DNA of 64,000 nucleotides from Debaryomyces hansenii CBS767. Its lineage: Eukaryota > Ascomycota > Pichiomycetes > Serinales > Debaryomycetaceae. The notes below the pieces were generated by a model. The model had not been told where the DNA came from, ran no database searches, and worked only from the letters and a program-made list of their open reading frames with translations. Shown one piece after another: positions 1 through 9,454 of this stretch; position 1 is the first letter of the stretch; every line of letters begins with the position of its first letter. The translations under genes and the position numbers were made by a program. The stretch is taken from positions 806,001 through 870,000 of the forward strand of contig NC_006048.2 in assembly GCF_000006445.2 (NCBI RefSeq), in the 5' to 3' direction.

Positions 1-286
1 AAGAAACGTATGTCATTGATTTTGTGTAATTTATTTATTTTGTTCATACGACTATGTAACTTGATAAAATTTCAATCATTCAATGGATATATTAGAAAAT
101 TGATATAACACCGATAAAGTCTTAATCGTTTTCCTCAAAAAGGGTTTCTCCATTAAAAATACAAAATATACACATTCCTTGGTATAGTATTTATAAGATT
201 AATCAAACAAATAATTGGAGACGATATTTTTGGTACCATTACACACGAATAATAGACCACACTTATAGAGAAAGCTATCATCCAAT

Positions 287-2482
287 ATGTCAGATATGGA
301 AGAATTGGATGTCAAAGCCAAACAGTACACTCCTCAGCTATTTTTAGAGTCTGAGGACAAGACGGACGAGGCTAGAAGTACATTTAATGAACTTCAAGAA
401 TGCACATACTCTTCTAAGAGTACTGGTTCCTCCGGGCAACATGAACATATGACTTGTGATTGTTATGAAGATTGGGATTCAGATAAGCAACAGAATATGG
501 CTTGTGGTGAAGATTCAGACTGTATCAATAGAGTAACTTCAGTCGAATGTAGTAATAAATTTTGTACATGTGGAAATGACTGTCAGAACCAGAGATTTCA
601 AAAAAAACAATACGCTAATGTAACTGTTATTCAAACTGAGTTGAAAGGATATGGTTTGAGAGCCAATGAAGATATTTCCGAATCAAGCTTTATATACGAA
701 TATATAGGTGAGGTGATTGATGAAGAAAGCTTCAGGAAGAGAATGATTGATTATGATACTAAAAAGTTGATACATTTTTATTTTATGATGTTGAAAAAGG
801 ATTCATTCATTGATGCAACTATGAAAGGTTCGTTAGCTCGTTTTTGTAACCATTCGTGTAACCCAAATGCATATGTTGATAAATGGGTTGTTGGTGAAAA
901 ATTAAGAATGGGTATATTTTCCAAGAGAAATATTCAAAAAGGCGAAGAAATCACATTCGACTATAACGTTGATAGATATGGTGCACAATCTCAACCATGT
1001 TATTGCGGTGAACCAAATTGTATAAAATGGATGGGTGGAAAAACTCAGACTGATGCTGCGTTATTATTGCCTGATGGAATCTCTGAGGCACTAGGTGTTA
1101 CTCATAAGCAAGAAAGACAATGGTTGAAGGAAAATAAACATCTTAGATCCAAACAACAAAGTGACGAATCAATTATTAACGAAGCATTTGTTAAGTCTAT
1201 AGAGGTTTCAGCCTTAACCGAAAGTGATGTTTCGAAGGTAATGGGTGCTTTGATGAGGGTTCAAGATTTAAACATAACTCAGAAATTGATAGAGAGGATA
1301 TACTTGACTAGCGATGACAGTATAAACTCCTCAATTATAAGAGTTCACGGTTATAAAACTTTATCACAAACCATTAAAGCATTTAAAGATGAAGATAAGG
1401 AGCTAATAAGCAAAATATTAATTATCTTAGCCAAATGGCCAAAGGTTACACGTAACAAAATCTCGTCATCCCAGATTGAGGATGTAGTTAAAGACATCAA
1501 TACCAATAGTAATGACGACAACTTAAAAAAGTTATCATCTGATTTACTAGCTGAATGGGGTAAGCTACAAATGGCATATAGAATTCCAAAGAATATTGGT
1601 AATGATAAAGAATCAAACTCGCCTGCATTGTACGGTAGAAATGCCAGATCTAGATCCAGATCCAGATCACCGGATAGAGGAAAATCTGCCGAGCCTCAGC
1701 ATGTGGAAACCGACGAGGCATTACCAGATGGTTGGCAAACGGCATTTGACCCTAACACTCAAACTAATTACTATTACCATGCAGAATTAGGAATTTCTAA
1801 ATGGGAAAGACCAATTAAGGAAGTTCCAAAAGGTCCAAAGGGTCCGAAAGCTTTACCAGTCAGCGAGCCTATACAAAGACCTAATCTGAACAGCAATGGA
1901 AGGAGTTATAATGAAGAGGAACTCACTAGGAGAGAAGAAGAAAGGTTGAAAAGAGAAAAAGAGGAACAATTTAAAGAAATTCAACAGAAAGAAAGACTTT
2001 TACAAGAATTGATCCTTCAATCTCAGAAAGAGCTAGAAGAGAAAAAATCGTTTGAAGAGAAGATGAAGCTAGAAAAACTTGAGAAAGAAAAAGAAAGACA
2101 AGCGCTTAAACGTAAAAAGCTCAAAAAGTCCAAGTCATCTATACCACCAGCACCACCAGTTCCAATTGACGGACAATGGACAAAAACATTTGCTAAGCAT
2201 GTTCCTAACTTTCTCAAGAAATATGAAGCGGAAATTGGTAGGGATAATATCAAAGGATGTGCGAAAGAGTTAGTGAAAACTTTAGTAGCTAAGGAAATGA
2301 AAAAGAATCCAGATACTAAACCTCCTAAAGAATTAGATAATGCAAAATTAAAGAAAATAAAGGAATACTCGAAGATGTTCATGGATAAATTTTTGATTAA
2401 ATATAGATCCAAGCATGATAAGAAGAGAAGTCATAATGAAGAAAATGGAGGAACCAAGAGGGTGAAACCTGATGTCGAATAG
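287..2482 (+). CDS. SET2: Histone H3 lysine-36 methyltransferase Set2
   Basis: Product of 731 aa (S. cerevisiae Set2 is about 733). In order: an AWS cysteine cluster (about 57-105); a SET domain (about 107-230) with the catalytic NHSCNPN motif and a GEEITFDYN block; a post-SET CxCxxxxC; an RS-repeat (about 453-462) encoded by tandem 6-bp units; a WW domain (about 478-508); a charged coiled coil; and a C-terminal SRI domain (about 628-705). In the family, SRI binds the Ser2/Ser5-phosphorylated Pol II tail, so the enzyme methylates H3K36 during elongation and recruits Rpd3S. The ATG at 287 follows a leader with no closer in-frame start. SIN3, the scaffold of the complex that reads this mark, is encoded later in the window. 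Identification is firm from domain order. Confidence 0.97.
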   Translation: MSDMEELDVKAKQYTPQLFLESEDKTDEARSTFNELQECTYSSKSTGSSGQHEHMTCDCYEDWDSDKQQNMACGEDSDCINRVTSVECSNKFCTCGNDCQNQRFQKKQYANVTVIQTELKGYGLRANEDISESSFIYEYIGEVIDEESFRKRMIDYDTKKLIHFYFMMLKKDSFIDATMKGSLARFCNHSCNPNAYVDKWVVGEKLRMGIFSKRNIQKGEEITFDYNVDRYGAQSQPCYCGEPNCIKWMGGKTQTDAALLLPDGISEALGVTHKQERQWLKENKHLRSKQQSDESIINEAFVKSIEVSALTESDVSKVMGALMRVQDLNITQKLIERIYLTSDDSINSSIIRVHGYKTLSQTIKAFKDEDKELISKILIILAKWPKVTRNKISSSQIEDVVKDINTNSNDDNLKKLSSDLLAEWGKLQMAYRIPKNIGNDKESNSPALYGRNARSRSRSRSPDRGKSAEPQHVETDEALPDGWQTAFDPNTQTNYYYHAELGISKWERPIKEVPKGPKGPKALPVSEPIQRPNLNSNGRSYNEEELTRREEERLKREKEEQFKEIQQKERLLQELILQSQKELEEKKSFEEKMKLEKLEKEKERQALKRKKLKKSKSSIPPAPPVPIDGQWTKTFAKHVPNFLKKYEAEIGRDNIKGCAKELVKTLVAKEMKKNPDTKPPKELDNAKLKKIKEYSKMFMDKFLIKYRSKHDKKRSHNEENGGTKRVKPDVE

Positions 2483-2685
2483 GTTATTAAAATTGTATAC
2501 TTCGTATGTATTATAGTAATAATAAAAATCAATGATATTGTAATATTCTGTATATTTTCTATGTGATAAATAAATAACGACAAACTTAAAAATAAATTTG
2601 TCATGCTACTGGTTGTCTAACCAAAAAAAAAAGGCGTCAAAATGAAACGCATCTAATATACATGAAACGGCTTAACGTTGCTGAT

Positions 2686-3855
2686 CTATTTGAATAATGA
2701 ATGGTCTTCTAATAAGTTTGGCAAGTTTTGAATAGATTCATCACCGTATATAATTTGATAAGTAGCTTCAAATAATGGGAATTGATCAGTCTTACCAACA
2801 TTGCTTAATAACTCATGGACTTCCTTTGCAGTGATGATACCTTGCGAGGATTGGCCATTCAATAATTTCTTTTCTGCTTCTTCAGCAGATTCGCCTGTTT
2901 TCGACATATGTCTACCGACCTTAACATTTCTACCACCGGAACAAGTGGTGATTAAATCAGCAACACCAGCAGATTCGTGGGTGAATGTAGTTGGCTTAGA
3001 ATTTGGGAAAAACATATTTGAAAAATTGATAGTTTCAATTAAACCAACTCTCATAATAGCCGATTTAGCATTGTCACCCCAGCCTAATCCTTCAACAAAG
3101 CCCACAGCAATCGCAACAATGTTCTTCAATGCACCAGCTACAGAAACACCTGCAACATCTTCAATAACATTTACATGAAAGTAAGGTCTGTGGAATGCTT
3201 CCTTTAAAACAGCACTATCAATATCTTTACCTGGACCTTTAAAGTCAGCTGGAATGTTGTATGCAACAGTAGTTTCAGACCATTTGCATCTAGCAACTTC
3301 TGGAGCCAAGTTAGCACCAGATAAAGCACCACATTCGATTCCTAAGTTTTCAGTAATGTAAGTTGATAACAATTTGCACCCATCTGGAGTAACTTCTAAC
3401 CCTTTCAAACACGAAATTGCTCTGGTGGTTGGCTTCAAAGTACCTTTCAACTGCTTACAGATCTTAGGTAAAAATTGATGAGGCAAGTTGAATACCAATA
3501 AATCGGCACCTTGCGCAGCCTTAACGATATCAGGCTCTGCATGCAAGTTTTCTGGCAACTTAACCCCTGGCAAATATTTCACATTTTCGTGCTTATTGTT
3601 GATGATCTCAGTCAAGTTAGTACCATCAATCTTCTCTTGGAAAACCCACATATCGACCTGTTTAGCAAAAGTGTCTGGCTTTTCGGCCGTGTTTTCGGCT
3701 AAAACCTTGGCAATTGTAGTCCCCCAGTTACCGGATCCAATCACAGCAACCTTGAATGGAGTTTCTGGCTTTAACGATTTTTCAGCACTAAGCTGATTAG
3801 GACGTAATATATTCGATAACTGTTGTAATCTTTGATTGGCTCTATATTGTGACAT
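2686..3855 (-). CDS. GPD1: NAD-dependent glycerol-3-phosphate dehydrogenase
   Basis: Product of 389 aa, close to S. cerevisiae Gpd1 (391). It reduces dihydroxyacetone phosphate to glycerol 3-phosphate for osmotic glycerol production and cytosolic NADH reoxidation. Visible are the Rossmann motif GSGNWG (residues 40-45), the NIPHQF-type NLPHQFLP block, SGAN, the catalytic region GALKNIVA and the GGRNVKVG substrate loop. The open frame continues 5' to a TTG at 3918 with no ATG; I start at the first ATG (3855), about 90 nt downstream of a TATA tract at 3942-3951. The N-terminus has RL-x5-IL at residues 9-17, resembling the PTS2 of Gpd1 but lacking the usual His/Gln. GPD1 and GPD2 cannot be separated by sequence alone. 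The 3' end converges on SET2. Confidence 0.95.
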   Translation of the reverse strand: MSQYRANQRLQQLSNILRPNQLSAEKSLKPETPFKVAVIGSGNWGTTIAKVLAENTAEKPDTFAKQVDMWVFQEKIDGTNLTEIINNKHENVKYLPGVKLPENLHAEPDIVKAAQGADLLVFNLPHQFLPKICKQLKGTLKPTTRAISCLKGLEVTPDGCKLLSTYITENLGIECGALSGANLAPEVARCKWSETTVAYNIPADFKGPGKDIDSAVLKEAFHRPYFHVNVIEDVAGVSVAGALKNIVAIAVGFVEGLGWGDNAKSAIMRVGLIETINFSNMFFPNSKPTTFTHESAGVADLITTCSGGRNVKVGRHMSKTGESAEEAEKKLLNGQSSQGIITAKEVHELLSNVGKTDQFPLFEATYQIIYGDESIQNLPNLLEDHSLFK

Positions 3856-4827
3856 TGGAATAGTATTAATTTTCTCTAGACGGTTTAATGTTCGTTTGGA
3901 ATTACCATAACTAATCAATTTTTGCTTAGAGATATCATCTCTATATATATACTATTGTACCCAAATTATTATCTTCATATGGGTCGCACGAGATGTTCTC
4001 GCATGCCGAGGATCATTTATTCATTTCTTTTTAATTCCAAAAACCGTAATCCAAGACATGACACAGATTATTGGTGTTCGCTTTACTCCCCTTTCATCAT
4101 AAGAATCCCCCGGTGGCGGCCAACATTGATATTCGGCATTCTTTCAGCATTTTCCCCATCTCAACCCCAGTGGGTTTATTACCAGAGCCATAGCTGATGG
4201 CCCGAATTTACACAAATTCGCATAATTGTTCCGTTAACACAACGGGCGAAAACGGGGTGGCCTGAATTCTTTCAAACCGCTTATCGGATTATGAAAAGAA
4301 ATTCCAAAAATCCTCGGTCGCAGAGTCATCCGTTTGACCGACGGAAGAATCAATGATGTCAGATTAATTCTCAAGAGATATTTGAGCTATATGTCAACCA
4401 CGGTGGAGACTACCAGAAGGATATATGCATCATATGCCAGGGAAATGTTGGGCATGCAGCATGGACGTATAATAACCTAAAGAATCATTTGAATCGCTGG
4501 AATTAGGCTGGAATTAAATGCTGCAAATAGACTAGTTCAACGAGAGATTGAAATCGATAGTTTGTAGTTCTGAAGAGGATAGTAGTGGACTAATAAAGTG
4601 CACATTTTGGAGATTGAATGGCTTGATCTATATACCCCGGAAAATAAGTCTTATATTTATAGGTTGAATACATATACAGCGTATGGGATTTATATAATCA
4701 CTCGAGAATATCGTATATTATGGAAATGATCACATATTTGTAGAGAAAAAATTCTGAAACGATGAGCTTGAGCTATATTATACAATATTATACGCATGCA
4801 TCTGATAAGAGAGCTTTTTTTGGGGGT
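3856..4827. promoter_or_regulatory. GPD promoter region
   Basis: This stretch lies upstream of GPD and downstream of the MET32-like gene (both on the minus strand). It holds a TATA tract (3942-3951), one STRE-type CCCCT (4088-4092), a factor site expected for an osmostress gene, and several C/G-rich blocks (4105-4130, 4245-4265). The 91-codon frame at 3922 begins at TTG and has no family resemblance. I see no gene here. Confidence 0.5.
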
Positions 4828-5964
4828 TCACCAATCGCTTCCAGAATTATAATTCGGTTGTATTGGCATCGATGAGTTATTGGGTCGATGTAGATAATCT
4901 AGGTTTTCGATATATAATTTTCTATCCGCGTTTCTCTTGCATGTTAAGGTTCCTGAGTGTCTTTTCAAAGCATCCTTTCTGGCAAAGCCCTTACCACAAA
5001 GTTCACATATATTGGGGGGAATGGATAAATGTTGCTTTTCATGCCTCTTTAAATCCGAAGATCGACGGAAGGACATTGTACATTTAGAACACAAGAACTT
5101 TCTATCTTCATCCTCTTTTCCGCTCTTGTCCAGTTGCGAGTTATCCGATAGCACGGTGGTTGTATTTTCGTTCATCGGGTGAGACATCGTATGTCCCTGG
5201 TCATGCGTGGACCTTGATTCTTTCAGCTCTAGGTGTTGAGGTTCACCGATCAAAAAATTCCAATCTTCACTACGAGTGGATTGATTTTCTGGTCTTTGTT
5301 GGTCATGATCTAGGGAGTTGTTTCCTCCGAATCTGTTTTCAGAAAATATGTCGTTACTCAAGTTTGGGAAATCCTGGTAGAAATCCTGAATCATTAATTG
5401 GCCGTTTTCATTGGCTCTTATCTTGTCCGATCGCCTGATTGGATTTCCATGTGGTGACGAAACGTATTGTAATCTTGTTAGCAAGTTTTGAATTGTTGGA
5501 TCTACCAATAAGCTGTCGGAGTGGTTCTTCGCAGCCGTAGCCGTGGCCACCAATGCTTCCCTCGCCAACCGGAGAAATCGCTCGTCCTCGTCACTTTCAT
5601 TATGCGAATGGGATCGCAGCATGCTGATAGGATTATCATTCTTTGACCCCAACTGACGGTCGTTCAGCACGCTATAACTCCTAGTATAACTTAGGTTTTG
5701 TTCGACCGCACCCAGACTCAGACGCAGTCCCGGCATGTATAACTGGGATTCCAAGTTCGAATTCTTTAGTTTCTTAGTGGGAGGTGAAGCTCCCACAATA
5801 TGTGCGCTTGGCTGCTGTGCATACATCGAATAGCTCATATCGCTGTTGTAACCTTCCGATTGTGAGTTGCCATTAACAGGATCAGGTAATGTACTAGTTG
5901 TTCGTCCACTAGCGTTTTGTAATGATTGCGTGCTTTTTGAACGTCTATATCGATATTGGTCCAT
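4828..5964 (-). CDS. MET32: C2H2 zinc-finger regulator of the Met31/Met32 family (sulfur metabolism)
   Basis: Product of 378 aa. A low-complexity Ser/Asn/Gln-rich region precedes two C-terminal C2H2 fingers (about 291-345) with the blocks FRRSSDLKRHEKQH and CGKGFARKDALKRH, followed by a TLTCKRN tail; this spacing and wording match S. cerevisiae Met31/Met32, although those are about half as long (177-191 aa). Family members bind AAACTGTGG-type elements and bring Met4 to sulfur-assimilation genes. An exact AAACTGTGG and a TCACGTGA Cbf1 site lie upstream, which supports the call independently of the protein. The frame extends 5' only to a GTG; the first ATG (5964) is used. It could be a lineage-specific paralogue; the finger assignment is firm, the exact orthology less so. 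Confidence 0.8.
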   Translation of the reverse strand: MDQYRYRRSKSTQSLQNASGRTTSTLPDPVNGNSQSEGYNSDMSYSMYAQQPSAHIVGASPPTKKLKNSNLESQLYMPGLRLSLGAVEQNLSYTRSYSVLNDRQLGSKNDNPISMLRSHSHNESDEDERFLRLAREALVATATAAKNHSDSLLVDPTIQNLLTRLQYVSSPHGNPIRRSDKIRANENGQLMIQDFYQDFPNLSNDIFSENRFGGNNSLDHDQQRPENQSTRSEDWNFLIGEPQHLELKESRSTHDQGHTMSHPMNENTTTVLSDNSQLDKSGKEDEDRKFLCSKCTMSFRRSSDLKRHEKQHLSIPPNICELCGKGFARKDALKRHSGTLTCKRNADRKLYIENLDYLHRPNNSSMPIQPNYNSGSDW

Positions 5965-6703
5965 CAGATTATTGCCTCGTTTTTTTTTCTTTACCACCCG
6001 GTTTATATATATATACCCTTTCTTTTAGTCCCTCTCCTTGTTATTGTTCTCTGATTGCAATAAATCAACAGCGATTGACAAATCTACCGTTTAACTAATT
6101 GCCAAGCCACAGTATTCCTTTTTTTTAAAGTAATGTGAACTCTGCTTACCAACTCTATTTCTTCACAGTAAATGTTCCTCTGCCACTTCTCGCTTAATCC
6201 AATATATCTACGGCTATAATGCACTTCTTTTCCTATTATTAGTGTTGTCCAATTGCGCAATTTGCCAATTTTGCTTCCGTGTATGTGTTTTCTGTTTGCC
6301 TCTGAAAAATACTGCTATTGCGTCCCGTCTATAATTAATAATTCAATGGCATGCTATGACTTCCTATAACCATGCTTACGCCTATCTGACAGTTCTTTCA
6401 CTTTTATTTTCCAATCCGCTGGTATTGCCGCCACTATTGATTCTGTTAGACGACAAACTGTGGATTCCTGTCAAGTGTAGGTAGATGGGAATCACCTAAC
6501 AAATGGATTGCAACATCTTATCACGTGACATTCTGTAATCGAGTGCGGTCTCAGAGCCTTATCAGGTGATTGTTTTGGAGGTTTGCAGGTTTCTGGTGAT
6601 TTTGGTAGTTTGCAGGTTAGCGGATTTTTTCGGTTTGCATGTTATGGAAATCGGTATAAGCATCAGTAGAGAAAGATTGAAGTGCTCGTAGTGAAGTAGC
6701 AAC
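5965..6703. promoter_or_regulatory. Divergent MET32-like / PHO23 promoter with Met31/32 and Cbf1 sites
   Basis: The intergenic region contains an exact Met31/Met32 element AAACTGTGG at 6455-6463, a second Met32-core match CCACAGTAT at 6107-6115 (reverse orientation), and a full palindromic Cbf1 site TCACGTGA at 6521-6528. On the minus strand the first 385 nt upstream of the MET32-like ATG (5965-6349) contain no ATG. A TATA tract is at 6003-6015. The first element lies about 490 bp from the MET32-like start and about 240 bp from PHO23, so either gene could be served; a sulfur-network function is the simplest reading for the former. Confidence 0.7.
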
Positions 6704-7798
6704 ATGACGTACCAGGATCTCCCATCGCGTCAGAAATCACAGCGTCTTCTCAACAAGATGAGGAGCCAGCAGCAGCAGTTCCAACAGTATAAGCAAAAGG
6801 CCAAAAATATCAGCAATGCTAACGAATTGTTACCGGGGTTGAACGATATTTCAGATGCATTCGAAGCATTACCATTGGATTTGATCAAATATTTCACACT
6901 TCTCAAAGAAATCGACGCCAAATACATCAATACGGTGCCGGTGATCAATAGGAATATCAAGAGCTACATTGATAGGTTACATATCACCAAGAATAGCCCA
7001 CCGGGGATGAAGGAGATGAACAAACCGACCAAGATCGACAAGTTGACGGTGATAAGGGACAAAATACACGAGATTATTCCGTGTTTGGAGGAGAAGATGC
7101 ACGTAACGTCAGTTGCGACGGATTTGTTGCACAAGCATCTTTATAGGATCAATGCGGACTACAAGTTGATTGTGAACAACAATGAGATTCCGGAGTCGAT
7201 TAGAATTGGGCCGTTGAACCACCCAGCAATGATTATGGATTCTGCGGGCCCGGTGGATGCCAACGGGAACTTGTCGGCACAATCACAGAGAAGCGAGAGC
7301 AGAAGAGAGGCGCTTGCAGCCAAGAAGGCGCATAAGGACCATTACGACGACGATGAGCCAAAAAAGAGAAAGGCTATGGGCAACAAGGAAGTTTCACCAT
7401 CGAGTGATGTTCCACTGGCATCGAAGCTGGCATCTAACTCGAAAAAACGGTCTAGAAAGGATCCAGAGGAGATGTCGTCGAGATCCGATACTCCGTCCAT
7501 GTCGACAGTGCTCAATGGCCCCAACAAGAAGAGAAACACCACGAAGCCTAAAAAGGACGATAAGGATGTCAGTAACGACGTCGTACACCCAGGCCCCAGC
7601 CATACCTCTGCTAACAGCAGCGAACCAACGTACTGCTACTGTAACCAGGTCTCGTTTGGTGAAATGGTGGGGTGCGACGGTGACGATTGTAAGAGAGAAT
7701 GGTTCCATTTACCGTGCATCGGCTTCAAAAACCCGCCAAAGGGAAAATGGTACTGTGACGACTGTCTCATGAAAATGAAGAAGCTCAGGAAGGTATAA
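6704..7798 (+). CDS. PHO23: ING-family PHD protein Pho23 (Rpd3L histone deacetylase subunit)
   Basis: Product of 364 aa. The ING N-terminal region (about 40-140) begins with LLPGLNDISDAFEALPLD, matching Pho23 rather than Yng1/Yng2. A long basic and serine-rich linker follows. The C-terminal PHD finger (about 310-356) carries YCYCNQVSFGEMVGCDGDDC, EWFHLPC and WYCDDC with all Cys4-His-Cys3 ligands. In the family this finger reads H3K4me3 and targets Rpd3L, which is built on Sin3, also encoded in the window. The ATG at 6704 has a clean upstream context. S. cerevisiae Pho23 is 330 aa. Confidence 0.93.
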   Translation: MTYQDLPSRQKSQRLLNKMRSQQQQFQQYKQKAKNISNANELLPGLNDISDAFEALPLDLIKYFTLLKEIDAKYINTVPVINRNIKSYIDRLHITKNSPPGMKEMNKPTKIDKLTVIRDKIHEIIPCLEEKMHVTSVATDLLHKHLYRINADYKLIVNNNEIPESIRIGPLNHPAMIMDSAGPVDANGNLSAQSQRSESRREALAAKKAHKDHYDDDEPKKRKAMGNKEVSPSSDVPLASKLASNSKKRSRKDPEEMSSRSDTPSMSTVLNGPNKKRNTTKPKKDDKDVSNDVVHPGPSHTSANSSEPTYCYCNQVSFGEMVGCDGDDCKREWFHLPCIGFKNPPKGKWYCDDCLMKMKKLRKV

Positions 7799-8491
7799 CA
7801 AGCCTTTTGAATCACTGTATCTCAAACTTGACCGTATCTAGAGTAGGCGTATCCATTCTGCGTGCATCGAAAAGACCCCTATCAAATCCGGCCATTTCGA
7901 AATCAGCCACTTGGTTCCCCTAATCACGTACTCGTCATTATATGTCCTATGTGGTCTCTACTGCTACATGTTGTATATTATTCCAATGTATAGTAACAAA
8001 TAAATACATGAATCTATTTTAGTCGATTTTACTCACATTTGCGGCTGGATGCGAGGCTGGTGAGCCTCGTATGTGTTCCACCATCCCACTTGCCAACTTT
8101 GCCCTCTGATCCTCCATCATATACCCCCACTAACAATACCTACAAGGTAGCAATGATGGACATTTACGCTGGCACGTCAGTATTATCACAGGTCTGTAGT
8201 TCTACCGTAAAATATATTGAGAACTTGTCGGCATATTATTTTTTCCCTCCCCTACGATTTTACCCTCAGTCACCCTTCGGTTTTTTTCTCTGGTTCGACC
8301 AACAATAAAATTAAGGCGATTATCGACAAAGAGTAACTAATAGTACCTAATAATACATTTACAGATAGAAGTAATTTGTTAGTGCTTAATTTCTATTCAT
8401 ACGGTTTCGAGTTGTTCAATTGTTCATTTACTTCATTTTCTTGTTTATTTATCAAAAAAGTTCGTCGCTCTACATAAAATTAGTAAATACA
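7799..8491. promoter_or_regulatory. RAS promoter and leader
   Basis: The stretch between PHO23 and RAS has no supported gene; the 89-codon frame at 8039 starts with TTG. From 8159 to 8491 there is no ATG, consistent with a scanned leader of up to about 330 nt. The segment 8240-8295 is strongly pyrimidine-rich (T and C tracts). Confidence 0.5.
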
Positions 8492-9259
8492 ATGCTTAAG
8501 GAATATAAGTTAGTCGTCGTCGGTGGTGGTGGTGTCGGTAAATCTGCATTGACCATCCAATTAATTCAATCACATTTTGTTGACGAATACGATCCAACTA
8601 TCGAAAATTCATACCGTAAACAGTGCACCCTCGACGGGGAACTGGTTTTGTTGGATATTTTGGATACGGCCGGGCAAGAGGAATACAGTGCCATGAGAGA
8701 ACAATACATGAGGACCGGGGAAGGGTTTTTGTTGGTTTATTCTATCAACTCGCGTACTTCGTTGGAGGAATTACAATCGTTCTATGAGCAAATCCAAAGG
8801 GTTAAGGACTCGGATTTCGTGCCGGTTTTAGTGGTTGGTAATAAGTGTGATTTGGAGATTGAAAGACAGGTGAGCTACGAAGAGGGTTTAAGCTTGGCGA
8901 AATCTTTCAATTGCCCATTTTTGGAAACATCCGCAAAGCAAAGAATTAACGTCGAGGAAGCGTTCTATGGGTTGGTCAGATCCATCAGAGACGGTGAAAA
9001 TGGTGCTAAGAAGCTTGAAACCGGTAACAATGACGCTGCTGGTGTAGCTGGAGGCAGTGCAGGAGCAGGCAACACTGCCAACCAAACTGATGTAGCAGCA
9101 CAAGATAATGCAGCTGCTGCTGGTGCTTCGAATAAACAAAAACAAGCGTCCAATAACGTTTCATCGGTTGCTAATAGCGGTAAGAGACAGCAACAACAAT
9201 CTTCTGCTGCTGGTGGTAAAGAAGAGAAAGAAAAATCTGGCTGTTGTGTTATCGTCTAA
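8492..9259 (+). CDS. RAS1: Ras GTPase (Ras1/Ras2 type)
   Basis: Product of 255 aa, starting [21 protein letters not shown]1 is GGGGVGKS, G3 DTAGQEEY with Gln intact, G4 NKCD and G5 ETSAK; a Gln/Ala/Asn-rich hypervariable tail ends in the CAAX box CVIV, preceded by a further Cys for palmitoylation. In yeast, Ras activates adenylate cyclase and, in Candida, filamentation pathways. The open frame runs 5' to a TTG at 8420; the ATG at 8492 gives the canonical N-terminus. Odd: the switch-I/effector loop reads YDPTIENSY, with Asn39 (codon 8606-8608, AAT) where other Ras proteins have Asp (human D38). CAAX and tail match C. albicans Ras1. Confidence 0.96.
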   Translation: MLKEYKLVVVGGGGVGKSALTIQLIQSHFVDEYDPTIENSYRKQCTLDGELVLLDILDTAGQEEYSAMREQYMRTGEGFLLVYSINSRTSLEELQSFYEQIQRVKDSDFVPVLVVGNKCDLEIERQVSYEEGLSLAKSFNCPFLETSAKQRINVEEAFYGLVRSIRDGENGAKKLETGNNDAAGVAGGSAGAGNTANQTDVAAQDNAAAAGASNKQKQASNNVSSVANSGKRQQQQSSAAGGKEEKEKSGCCVIV

Positions 9260-9454
9260 GTGAAGTTGGCTATACATTTATAGTTTTAATCGAAGGACTT
9301 TAACCCTATTAGAGGTTTTTGAGATAGTTGAAGTCTCTGAAATTTAAAAACTAGTATTATAACTTATTTATTTTTGTTGTTTTATTTGAATGTAATATGT
9401 AGTATATATTCTATAGTATGGATATACATATCATCCGTAGCCAAACGAAGAACC

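Noticed and set aside
2023..2412. 129-codon frame antisense to SET2 (and similar antisense frames in RAS, TOP1, SIN3, MUN)
   Set aside because: Composition mirrors the Lys/Glu- or Ser-rich sense protein; these are shadows of the real genes.
3604..3622. TACTAAC inside GPD coding sequence
   Set aside because: It encodes the conserved GTNLTEI region; no donor upstream, so it is not an intron.
8039..8308. 89-codon frame upstream of RAS
   Set aside because: It starts with TTG, has no family features and lies partly in the RAS leader.
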